A DNA stretch of 64,000 nt from Oscillospiraceae bacterium. GTDB lineage: Bacteria; Bacillota; Clostridia; Oscillospirales; Acutalibacteraceae. The notes below the pieces were generated by a model. It searched no databases. It was not told where the DNA came from and worked only from the letters and a program-made list of their open reading frames with translations. Every line of letters begins with the position of its first letter. Positions within the stretch are counted from its first letter, which is position 1. This document shows positions 16,886 through 24,349 of this stretch, piece after piece. The stretch spans positions 1 to 64,000 of the forward strand of contig SVOY01000006.1 of assembly GCA_015066105.1 (NCBI GenBank), given 5' to 3'. A program made the position numbers and the translations under genes.

Positions 16886-18361
16886 TTAATCGGTATTATT
16901 CCCGGTTTCAGAGATATCTGCCGCTGTAGCTTCAGCTTTTTTTACCTTTTCTTTTTTTCTTGTGATTTTCAGATTCATAAACATCAGTATGCCGCCCATC
17001 AGAAGAAGCACACAGCCCTTTACAAGCATATCCGTTTCAAAGGCGGTAAGCAATATAATTGCGAGTGCGGCAATTGAAACAAAGCCGAGATTAAGGGGAT
17101 AGAGTCGGTTTTCCTTTAAGCCTTGCATTAAATAAACAACAGCAAGTGCAAAAATGCAGGCTGCAAATGCAAAAACGGCAAAGGAAGAAAATTTAATTGT
17201 AAGGGGTCCTTCCTCCTGGGCTATTATCCATATAACCGAATGAATTATTGAAAGAAGGGCACCTGCGGCAATTATGATAATGTGAAGTCTTTTGAAGGTA
17301 TTTTCTTTCAGAGAAGCCTTGTTTTTTAACACGGCCATAACAAAGGCGGCTAAGGCTGTTGAAATAAAGGTTATTTCACTTTTGGTATATCCGCACAGGA
17401 AATCAGAGCCCGATAAAAGGCAATCGTGCAGAAACAGCATACTGCCTGCGGTACCGAACAGATACAGCGGTGATGTCAGGTCATTTTCTTTTTCATACAG
17501 ATAACAAATCGCCGAAGCAATCAGAAGTGCAACATAAGGATTGGCACAGCAGTAATCGCAGATTACTTCATATATATAATACAAAGCTGATAAAATTGTT
17601 ATAAGCTGTGCGTATCTGTGGCGGGCATAGTCAATTTTATTTCTGTAAAGGTGTACAAACAGTATGCCTGCAATAAGGGCTATACTCAGCACGGATATGG
17701 CAACTGATTCCCTTACACTTGAAAAATACCAGAAATCACTCATTGCGTAAGCCATTGCTCCGTAGAAAACGGTAAGTGAGGATACACTTTTCATTATAAG
17801 CATTACGGGCAGAGTAAGTGCAAGAGATATGAGGGCAATATGAATTCCCGTAAGATTATGCTCAAACAGCTCGTTAATAAAAATCAGAGAAATAATATTG
17901 CCTGCTGCCCAGGATACCGCACCGATTTCAGTCATAAAGGAGTCGTTTTTCATTTTGTTGAGAGTATATACCGCAAAGCCCGCACCGAGTGCCATAGGCA
18001 CAAGAGCAAAGAGCGTTTTTGCAACCACGGGAATATGCTCCCAGCTCCACACAAGTATCAGTATTGCACCTGCAAGCAGCATAAAGCCGCCGAGTATTGA
18101 AAGCACAATGGTTGCGGTGCTGACATAGTTTTTTTCCGTGTTATCAATTTTTATGTTTCTTTTTTCTCCGTAAATAAGCTCCTCTATTGATACACCGAGT
18201 GCATCGGCAAGGGTGCCTATCATTTCAATGTCGGGCTGTGTTCTGCCAGTTTCCCAGCTTGAAATTGCCTGGCGGCTTACGTTTACGGTTTTTGCAAAGG
18301 CCTCCTGGGTTATACCCTTTTGTAAGCGGAGCTTTTTTATGTTTACTGCAATGTTAGCCAT
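16886..18361 (-). CDS. XRE-family HTH regulator fused to a large membrane domain (DUF2157-like)
   Basis: 491 residues from MANIAVN, since the ATG at 18376 forms part of its GGAGGTG ribosome binding site. Residues 5-60 are an XRE/Cro helix-turn-helix (LQKGITQEAFAKTVNVSRQAI). After a short linker, at least ten hydrophobic helices follow, resembling DUF2157 membrane domains. An HTH attached to a polytopic membrane domain suggests a membrane-tethered regulator that responds to an envelope or redox cue. The probable downstream target is tspO (28 bp away). The C-terminus is Lys-rich and cytoplasmic. Confidence 0.8.
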   Translation of the reverse strand: MANIAVNIKKLRLQKGITQEAFAKTVNVSRQAISSWETGRTQPDIEMIGTLADALGVSIEELIYGEKRNIKIDNTEKNYVSTATIVLSILGGFMLLAGAILILVWSWEHIPVVAKTLFALVPMALGAGFAVYTLNKMKNDSFMTEIGAVSWAAGNIISLIFINELFEHNLTGIHIALISLALTLPVMLIMKSVSSLTVFYGAMAYAMSDFWYFSSVRESVAISVLSIALIAGILFVHLYRNKIDYARHRYAQLITILSALYYIYEVICDYCCANPYVALLIASAICYLYEKENDLTSPLYLFGTAGSMLFLHDCLLSGSDFLCGYTKSEITFISTALAAFVMAVLKNKASLKENTFKRLHIIIIAAGALLSIIHSVIWIIAQEEGPLTIKFSSFAVFAFAACIFALAVVYLMQGLKENRLYPLNLGFVSIAALAIILLTAFETDMLVKGCVLLLMGGILMFMNLKITRKKEKVKKAEATAADISETGNNTD

Positions 18362-18477
18362 AAGTAACACCTCCATGCTATTTATAGCACATAAGCAATG
18401 CTTTGTCTACGCTTTTGGGGAAATACAGCGCTCTACAATTTGTGGCAGAGCCGTTTTTAAGTGTGGCAAGGGCTTTT

Positions 18478-18867
18478 TCACCCGTCGGCACACCTTTTGC
18501 AGGGGGTAAGGCCTGTGGCAGCGGCATCCTCGAGGCTGCATTCAATTCTGTTTACACCTGCGCAGTCGGGGCTCAGGTGGTACCTTTCACCCGTGGGCGT
18601 TATGTAAACGGTGAAGGAAAACTCCCTTGTTGTTGTAGGCGTTGCAGAAGCTGAAACCGTGTCCGTTTCTTTTCCGGTAATTTCCTGTGATTTTTTGTCT
18701 GCCGTTTCTTCGGTTATCAGCCTGCTGCCCGATGTACTGCGGTTGCTTGCGGCTAAACGAAGGCTGTCGGTGTCAATATTACCCACGGTAAGACCTATTA
18801 AAAAAGCGAGCAGTACGGCAATTATATTGATTGCGCAAGTCTTTTTTTCCTTGGTGTTGTTTTCCAT
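18478..18867 (-). CDS. Membrane-anchored protein with C-terminal YHxxxxC...CxxC motif
   Basis: 129 residues. One N-terminal helix (about 12-29) and a Ser/Thr-rich spacer precede a 45-residue C-terminal domain reading YITPTGERYHLSPDCAGV and ending PCKRCADG. The His, Cys and C-x-x-C set is typical of small metal-binding modules attached to secreted or nuclease-like proteins in Firmicutes. The domain would lie outside the cell. Function unknown; zinc binding is inferred from the residues only. Confidence 0.65.
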   Translation of the reverse strand: MENNTKEKKTCAINIIAVLLAFLIGLTVGNIDTDSLRLAASNRSTSGSRLITEETADKKSQEITGKETDTVSASATPTTTREFSFTVYITPTGERYHLSPDCAGVNRIECSLEDAAATGLTPCKRCADG

Positions 18868-18977
18868 AGCTTTTACCTCATGCTTTGATGAGTATATTTT
18901 ATCTTAAAGCAACTGCCTTGTCAAACTGTCCGGGCAAAAAAATAACGCCCTTCGGGACGAAAGCTCTTTATAAAATG

Positions 18978-19040
18978 AAATAACCCCCGGGCACCGATGT
19001 TTCTTTACACATCATTTTGGTGCGGGGGGTTATTTCTGTT
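18978..19040. terminator. Strong bidirectional terminator in a 700-bp gene-free stretch
   Basis: AAATAACCCCC...GGGGGTTATTT flanking GGCACC/GGTGC, with a 20-base interior. The gene-free stretch 18868-19578 holds this hairpin, the orphan promoter and terminator at 19351-19414, and the sialidase terminator. The 78-residue frame at 19017-19253 has no support. Confidence 0.7.
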
Positions 19041-19350
19041 CTGTCTTGTTATCTAACTTCATTTGGTCAACCTCTCTTTCTGCAGAATGGTTGTCTTCTT
19101 TTTTCATTTTGCACTTCTGTTATAAGTTTTTTGGCTTGTAAATTTGTTTTATTGTTTGTAATCTATTTCTTCATGCAAAATGCTTTATTGAAGACTTTTT
19201 GGTTTTTACCTGTACATCGGTATCACCTTTCCCTTTCTGTGTCTATAATATAACATAAAAAATTCCACATTTCAATATCTTTTTTGTACAAAGTTAACTA
19301 TGAGATTTTTATGCAAGAGGGAGAAATTAGACTTAAATGGGTTAAAAGTA

Positions 19351-19379
19351 TTGACATCAGCGGTGAGGTTTGATATTAT
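19351..19379 (+). promoter_or_regulatory. Orphan consensus promoter
   Basis: TTGACA (19351-19356), 17-bp spacer, TATTAT (19374-19379). A GC-rich hairpin with seven T follows within about 30 bases, and no plus-strand gene lies downstream. Confidence 0.55.
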
Positions 19380-19390
19380 AGATTTGTTGG

Positions 19391-19414
19391 GGCGCTCAGC
19401 GCGCGCCTTTTTTT
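19391..19414 (+). terminator. Terminator directly after the orphan promoter
   Basis: GGCGC pairs with GCGCC around a seven-base loop, then TTTTTTT. The predicted transcript would be only about 30 nt. Confidence 0.55.
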
Positions 19415-19462
19415 ATTGCAAAAACAAAAAAGGCTTCGGTCAAGCTTTTTATTCTTAATATC

Positions 19463-19496
19463 AAAGGACACGGATTTTTCTTCCGTGTCCCTTTTT
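19463..19496 (-). terminator. Terminator of the sialidase gene
   Basis: GGACACGGA...TCCGTGTCC stem bounded by A- and T-tracts. It lies about 80 bp beyond the sialidase stop codon. Confidence 0.65.
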
Positions 19497-19578
19497 GATG
19501 CTGTTAAGCTGAAAGCCTTATTTCTTCGTCGCGGGGCATTCTTTCCTGTAAGAAAGAATCAAACAACTTTTGATTTTA

Positions 19579-21054
19579 TTACATCAGGCCGAGTGCAAAC
19601 TTAAGGCGTGTGGAAAGGCTGTTGTTTGTTGCAACAGTGCCCGTGAATTCGGGATTCTCGCCGTTGACTTCGCTGATTTCACCCGTGTCCGAAACGGAGA
19701 AAACCATATAGGTGATGTGTGCGGGCTCGTCCTCATAGTAAACGGCAAAGTTGCCGTCAGGAAGCTCCGTAAGGCAGGAATAGGCGAAGAAGCCCTTTTT
19801 ATGGTGATAATTGCTTATCCAGTTCACCTTTCCGTTTTCTTCCGTAACACCAACGCGCAGAATACCGTCGGCACGCTCCTTGATGTTGCCGCCCTGGGAG
19901 CAGATAATAACCTGCTTGCCGTCAATTTTTTTGCTTGTGTCAATGAGTGAAACCATACAGTTTCTTGTGCCCTCAAGGCCTCTGTCTGCTCTGAAGGTTG
20001 TCCAGGTTTCGCCGCCGTCGGTGCTGTCAGCGTAGGCTATGTAATTTGAAAGGTTTCTTGCATAAATGCGAAGTGCCTTGTAGTCGCCGCTTTCAATTTT
20101 CACAAGCTGAGCCTCACTTGTCTTTTTCAGGCCCCTTCTTATGCGGATTTTGTTGCTGCGGTGCCAGGTTTTGCCGTTGTCGTCAGAATAAATAACACTC
20201 GCATTTTCAAAAATCGGGTCCTTGAAAAGCCCGTCATTATCATAAACGCAGAAAAGAATGCGCTCCTTGCCGTTGTGCCTGATTGCCATACCTCTGCCGG
20301 GGCCGGCACCGAGGAAGCCCTCGCTTTCATTTTTGACCATGGGAGTGATAATTTCGGGCTCACTCCAGGTTTTGCCGTTGTCGTCGCTGTATTTAAGCCA
20401 GAGATAGGTTGTTCTGTAGCACTTGAGCTCGGCTTCGGCATAAAAAACATTCTGCTGAACGCTTACGCCCTCTGAGCCTCTTTGCTGGCAGTAAATGGGC
20501 TCGCCGTTTTTGTAAAGGCGGAAGCTTCTGTCAATGGAGTATCCGGTTGCCTCTGAGGCCTTTCTTGTAAGCACAGGAGCTTTGTAGCCGTCAAAATCAC
20601 CTACATAGTAGCCGAAGCTGTTCAATTTATCTGCGTGCTTGCCCGTGGTGAGAAGCATACGCTTTTTTCCGTTGATTTCAGCGTAGCCGGTACCTACCTT
20701 TGACTGAAGGTAGCCGCCGCCGGCGGGATAAGCATCGGCAAGCAGGAAAATTCTGCCCGTTTCCGACTGCACAAGGATGGAGTCGATAAAGGATGCGCTT
20801 TCCTTTTCGGTTACGGTGTCGGCATAATCGTCAAAGTGATTTACCATCACATAGTCCCAGTCGGTATATCCGTCCTTTGAAAGGGCAATGGCAATGTCAA
20901 TGTTATTGGGTGAGTCTGAGCCGTGGCCGTAGCGCATATCTGCACCGGCAATAACGGTGCCGTCACGGAGAGTATAAAGGGAGGGAATGCGGTTTCTTTC
21001 TGATTTGAACTGCTTATCGTTAAAGGGCTGCTCATAAAATTTTTTCTGTTCCAT
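19579..21054 (-). CDS. Sialidase/neuraminidase-like protein (GH33, BNR repeats)
   Basis: 491 residues. The N-terminal R-I-P motif (22-24, in ERNRIPSLYTLRDG) and three Asp-box repeats identify the six-bladed sialidase fold: SDDNGKTW at 223-230, SDDNGKTW at 290-297 and STDGGETW at 344-351. Sialidases release terminal sialic acid from glycans. EAQLVKIESGD (about 314) probably supplies the glutamate that activates the Tyr nucleophile. No signal peptide is visible; the N-terminus is charged (MEQKKFYEQP). The enzyme is therefore either cytoplasmic, acting on imported sialosides, or exported by another route. It follows a consensus promoter and has AAGGAGG. Confidence 0.88.
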   Translation of the reverse strand: MEQKKFYEQPFNDKQFKSERNRIPSLYTLRDGTVIAGADMRYGHGSDSPNNIDIAIALSKDGYTDWDYVMVNHFDDYADTVTEKESASFIDSILVQSETGRIFLLADAYPAGGGYLQSKVGTGYAEINGKKRMLLTTGKHADKLNSFGYYVGDFDGYKAPVLTRKASEATGYSIDRSFRLYKNGEPIYCQQRGSEGVSVQQNVFYAEAELKCYRTTYLWLKYSDDNGKTWSEPEIITPMVKNESEGFLGAGPGRGMAIRHNGKERILFCVYDNDGLFKDPIFENASVIYSDDNGKTWHRSNKIRIRRGLKKTSEAQLVKIESGDYKALRIYARNLSNYIAYADSTDGGETWTTFRADRGLEGTRNCMVSLIDTSKKIDGKQVIICSQGGNIKERADGILRVGVTEENGKVNWISNYHHKKGFFAYSCLTELPDGNFAVYYEDEPAHITYMVFSVSDTGEISEVNGENPEFTGTVATNNSLSTRLKFALGLM

Positions 21055-21084
21055 AAATTTCCTCCTTAAGGATTATTCTGTTAG

Positions 21085-21113
21085 ATTATAGCATTGAGTG
21101 TAAAAAAAATCAA
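21085..21113 (-). promoter_or_regulatory. Promoter of the sialidase gene
   Basis: On the minus strand TTGATT (21113-21108), 17-bp spacer, TATAAT (21090-21085). Confidence 0.7.
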
Positions 21114-21142
21114 GGTCACACCGGTAATACAGTGTGACCTTG
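21111..21142. terminator. Terminator between NhaC gene and sialidase
   Basis: CAAGGTCACA...TGTGACCTTG stem. It closes the minus-strand NhaC gene just upstream of the sialidase promoter, so the two genes are separate transcripts. Confidence 0.7.
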
Positions 21143-21151
21143 CAGATTTGC

Positions 21152-22465
21152 TTATTTCGCCTTTTTTTCGGGGATGAGGAATATAAACACAAGTGAGCTT
21201 ATGAGAAGAAGCATGGGGTAGTAAAGATTTCTGATAATTTCAAAGGCTGAAAGCTCAAAGCCGAGAGTGCTTGCGGCGGAAAGAGCAACGAGAATCTGTG
21301 CGCCGTAGGGGAGCACGCCCTGGAAAATGCAGGAGTAGGTATCAAGGATTGAAGCGGTTTTTCTGCTTGAGATGCCGTAATCCTTTGCCATTTCGCTTGC
21401 AATGGGGTTAGCCATAACGATTGCGACGGTGTTGTTTGCCGTTGCAATATCCATAAGGCCTACAAGCAGGCCGATGCCGAGCTGACCGCCCTTTTTGCCC
21501 TTGAAAATGCGGCGGATGCCTGAAAGCAGAGCCTCAAAGCCGCCGTTATGCTTGATGAGTGCACCCAGGGCGGCAACAAGCACGGCCACCATTGAGGTTT
21601 CAAACATACCCGAGGCACCTGTGCCCATGCCTGAAAGCAGGGTCGGGAAGTCAACCGAGCCCGTAACAAGCATAATTGCACTGCCCGAAAGGATGCCGAT
21701 AAGAAGTGTTACAAAAACATTCACACCGATAATGCCGCTTATAAGAACAAGCACATAAGGTACAATCAGAAGCATATCGTATTCTTTTATGATATTGTCT
21801 GAAATATCGGCGTTCATTGAAAGGATGAAGATGAGAACAAGGGTAACCGCGGCGGCGGGAACGACAACCGCAAGGTTTGTGCGGAACTTATCCTTCATCT
21901 GACAGCCCTGGCCGTTACAGGCGGCTATGGTTGTGTCTGAAATAAAGGAAAGGTTATCACCGAACATTGCACCGCCTACAACCGTGCCCACGCAAAGAGG
22001 AACGGAGAAGCCCGAGCCCTCTGCAATGGCAAGGGCGATGGGTGTAAGCAGAGTGATTGTACCGACGGATGTGCCCATAGCCGTTGAAACAAAGCAGGCA
22101 ACAACGAAGATAACAACAACCGCCATTCTCGGGGGAGTTACGGAAAGCATAAAGTATGCAACGCTTTCAGCTGAGCTTCTGCCCACAACACCCACAAAAA
22201 TGCCTGCCAGCATAAAAATGAGAAGCATAGTGATAATGTTCTTGTCACCGACACCTGTTCCCATAATTTCAAATTTTTCCTCAAGCCTTTTGCCCTTTGT
22301 CTGAAGCACGGCAACAAAAAGAGCCACAAGGAAGGCCACCACAACGGGCACGCTGTAAAAGCCCATGGGAATTTTCATAACATACTCAAAAATAATGCCG
22401 AGGGAAAGGTAAAACACGACGAACACGCCTATTGGTATGAGGGCAAGTGGATTTGATTTTTTCAT
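21152..22465 (-). CDS. NhaC-family Na+/H+ antiporter
   Basis: 437 residues with 11-12 membrane segments. STAMGTSVGTITLLTPIA, GTVVGGAMFGDNLSFISDT and ATANNTVAIV are typical of the NhaC/ion-transporter family, where the paired GDN and TANNT segments form the discontinuous transport site. It would exchange Na+ (or a small metabolite) for H+ across the membrane. It lies beside a sialidase but has its own promoter and terminator, so a functional link is not established. NhaC relatives also include arginine/ornithine- and lactate-type exchangers. Confidence 0.85.
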   Translation of the reverse strand: MKKSNPLALIPIGVFVVFYLSLGIIFEYVMKIPMGFYSVPVVVAFLVALFVAVLQTKGKRLEEKFEIMGTGVGDKNIITMLLIFMLAGIFVGVVGRSSAESVAYFMLSVTPPRMAVVVIFVVACFVSTAMGTSVGTITLLTPIALAIAEGSGFSVPLCVGTVVGGAMFGDNLSFISDTTIAACNGQGCQMKDKFRTNLAVVVPAAAVTLVLIFILSMNADISDNIIKEYDMLLIVPYVLVLISGIIGVNVFVTLLIGILSGSAIMLVTGSVDFPTLLSGMGTGASGMFETSMVAVLVAALGALIKHNGGFEALLSGIRRIFKGKKGGQLGIGLLVGLMDIATANNTVAIVMANPIASEMAKDYGISSRKTASILDTYSCIFQGVLPYGAQILVALSAASTLGFELSAFEIIRNLYYPMLLLISSLVFIFLIPEKKAK

Positions 22466-22503
22466 TCTTTTACTCTCTTTTCTTTTGTTTTTCTGTTCGG
22501 GGA

Positions 22504-22532
22504 ATTATAGCACAGATTTTGTAAAAAAACAA
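22504..22532 (-). promoter_or_regulatory. Promoter of the NhaC-family gene
   Basis: On the minus strand TTGTTT (22532-22527), 17-bp spacer, TATAAT (22509-22504). Confidence 0.6.
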
Positions 22533-22545
22533 CAGTTGAAAATAT

Positions 22546-22588
22546 AAAAGGAGCAGAGAAAACGAAAATTCCGTTTCTTCGGCTCCTT
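22546..22588. terminator. Terminator-like hairpin downstream of trmO
   Basis: AAAGGAGC...GCTCCTTT outer stem with an inner GAAAACG/CGTTTC pairing. Confidence 0.6.
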
Positions 22589-22657
22589 TGCTTGAATTTT
22601 ATTATGACCCAGTCTCGGTCATTGTTTTCCCCGGGGAGGGAAGAGGCTAAAAGAATT

Positions 22658-23326
22658 TTAATTGTTTACACTCGTTACCCTAAGGGTTTTGCCCTCAACC
22701 TTAAACCTTACCTCATACTCTGCAAAGCTCATACCGTAAACTCTTTCCGGGTCATTCTGATAGGACGGCCTCGGGTCAGCGGCTAAAACAGCAATAAGCG
22801 AATCGCGCTTTTCCTCTGCAACCGCATTGAGCAAGCCGTCGGGAAAATCCACCTCAAGCCGTCTTTCCTCAAGGGCTTCGGTAAAGCCGCCCACCGCATC
22901 GCGTATACTGTCGGCATAGGGCAGGTAGGGCTTTATATCGTAAATAGGGGTGCCGTTCATCAAATCCGCACCGCTTACATAAAGCACCACGCCTTCCTTT
23001 TCTGTTATTTCAACCCTGTCAAGCTTAAGCGCGGAAAGGCCTATATTATTCGGCCTGAAGGGAGAGCGGGTTGCAAAAACACCCATTCTTCTGTTGCCGC
23101 CCAGAAGGGGCGGTCTCACCGTGGGCGACCAGCTTTCTCTCACTGCCTTTGAAAACTGCCACAGCACCCATATGTGCGAAAAATCCTCAAGTCCGCGAAA
23201 GGCCTCGGCTACATTGTACTGCTTTTCAAAAACTATTCTTCCCTTGCTCTCCTTAACAAGGCCGCTTTGCCTCGGTATGCCGAATTTTTCCTTGAAATCC
23301 GTTTCAATGTGTCCTATTATCTTCAT
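22658..23326 (-). CDS. trmO: tRNA m6t6A37 methyltransferase TrmO (TsaA/YaeB family)
   Basis: 222 residues. The beta-barrel TsaA-type domain is marked by GIPRQSGL, HIWVLWQF and the signature MGVFATRSPFRPNNIGLS, which forms the SAM site. The C-terminal extension GTPIYDIKPYLPYAD is also conserved. TrmO N6-methylates t6A at position 37 of ANN-decoding tRNAs, fine-tuning decoding. It abuts the SdpI-like gene (four-base overlap at the ends), so it may be transcribed from the sdpR promoter. Confidence 0.92.
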   Translation of the reverse strand: MKIIGHIETDFKEKFGIPRQSGLVKESKGRIVFEKQYNVAEAFRGLEDFSHIWVLWQFSKAVRESWSPTVRPPLLGGNRRMGVFATRSPFRPNNIGLSALKLDRVEITEKEGVVLYVSGADLMNGTPIYDIKPYLPYADSIRDAVGGFTEALEERRLEVDFPDGLLNAVAEEKRDSLIAVLAADPRPSYQNDPERVYGMSFAEYEVRFKVEGKTLRVTSVNN

Positions 23327-23967
23327 TCTGTTTTATCCTTTTTGTTTTTGAAAAGTAAATAGCTGTAAACGGTGGGCACAAGCACCATAACAAGAACAAC
23401 CGCAAAGAAAACAAAGGGGTTTTCAAAAAATGCCGTTGCAATAATCAGAAGTCCGCCCGCAACCCAGAGCTTACCTGCCAGAGCGTGGGTTTTGTTCCAG
23501 TTTTCGGAATCGTCAAGGGTCCAGGGCAGCTTGATTCCCACGGTATAGGAGGGCTTGCACTTTGGCAGATAGTTACCCGTTACGGTGAAAACAAGGCCCA
23601 TAAACAGCATGGCAATAAGGCCCACACGCATTTCCTCGCCCAGGGCGGCAGGGTAAATCATTGTGCAGACAAGAAGACTTACGGCGGGGATGATATAAAG
23701 CACCAAGGTGAAAACCTTATCGTTTATGCCCTTCATTTTGGGGTCAGCCTTTGTTGCAAGGATACAGATAATATGCATTGCAAGCATAAAAAGCGGCAGA
23801 CCGAAAACGGCAAAGGCCTTACTGCTGTAGCCGTCGGGTGTGTTGTTTATGCCGAAATGGGTGGGTATTTCAGCCGGGAGCTTATCCCACAGGATTATAC
23901 CGACAAGCATTGGTGCAAGGGTGAGAATTGAAGTGATAATTATTGTTTTCTTATGCTTTTTAATCAT
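23323..23967 (-). CDS. SdpI-like membrane protein (DUF1648/SdpI)
   Basis: 214 residues from MIKKHKKTII, giving a nine-base spacing from the AAAGGAG in the end of the upstream gene. Upstream ATGs at 23976 and 24066 fit worse. Six or so helices and the DKLPAEIPTHFGINNTPDGYSSK segment mark DUF1648; the second half matches SdpI, the immunity protein against the SdpC toxin of Bacillus subtilis. The start overlaps the 3' end of the ArsR-type gene, recreating the sdpR-sdpI pair. No sdpC toxin gene is here, so it may protect against neighbours' toxins or do something else. Confidence 0.85.
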   Translation of the reverse strand: MIKKHKKTIIITSILTLAPMLVGIILWDKLPAEIPTHFGINNTPDGYSSKAFAVFGLPLFMLAMHIICILATKADPKMKGINDKVFTLVLYIIPAVSLLVCTMIYPAALGEEMRVGLIAMLFMGLVFTVTGNYLPKCKPSYTVGIKLPWTLDDSENWNKTHALAGKLWVAGGLLIIATAFFENPFVFFAVVLVMVLVPTVYSYLLFKNKKDKTE

Positions 23968-24229
23968 CAGTATCATCTCCTTTAAGTTGTTTAATCCAAA
24001 GCATAATTTCTTCAAGCACGGATACGTTGAGCTCATAGTAAATATATTTGCCCTCACGGGTGTCACATATGAGGTCTGCGTCCTTTAAAACGGAAAGGTG
24101 GCGCGAAATTGCGGCACCCGATACGGGAAAAGCATCGGAAATTTCGCCTGCGGATTTTCGCCCTTGCTTCAAGAGGGTGAGAATGTCACGCCTTGTTTTG
24201 TCTGAGAGTGCCTTAAGGGTGTTTTGCAT
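23960..24229 (-). CDS. ArsR-family repressor (SdpR-like)
   Basis: 89-residue winged-helix protein; the helix-turn-helix is SAGEISDAFPVSGAAISRHLSVLKDADLI. No ArsR metal-binding Cys pattern is seen, consistent with SdpR, which senses membrane-bound SdpI-SdpC rather than metal. It overlaps the sdpI-like gene by eight bases. A 29-bp perfect palindrome lies between its -10 box and start codon, so it probably represses itself and the membrane gene. Confidence 0.85.
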   Translation of the reverse strand: MQNTLKALSDKTRRDILTLLKQGRKSAGEISDAFPVSGAAISRHLSVLKDADLICDTREGKYIYYELNVSVLEEIMLWIKQLKGDDTDD

Positions 24230-24257
24230 ACTTATTGTAATTACCTCCTTACAACAT

Positions 24258-24316
24258 CATTTAACATTTAACTTAAATGTTAAATGTATTATAGCATACG
24301 CTGAAGTGCTTGTCAA
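24258..24316 (-). promoter_or_regulatory. sdpR-like promoter with palindromic operator
   Basis: The minus-strand promoter is a perfect consensus: TTGACA (24316-24311), 17 bp, TATAAT (24293-24288). Immediately downstream, 24258-24286 is a 29-bp perfect inverted repeat, two 14-bp arms CATTTAACATTTAA and their complement around one base. Each arm carries CATTTAA twice. This is a convincing operator for the ArsR-type protein. Confidence 0.85.
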
Positions 24317-24349
24317 GTGTTTTTTGAGAAGTGAGAGGTGGATGTTGTT

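Noticed and set aside
19017-19253. 78-codon plus-strand ORF
   Set aside because: Starts inside a terminator hairpin, has no ribosome binding site and an implausible Cys/Phe-rich composition.
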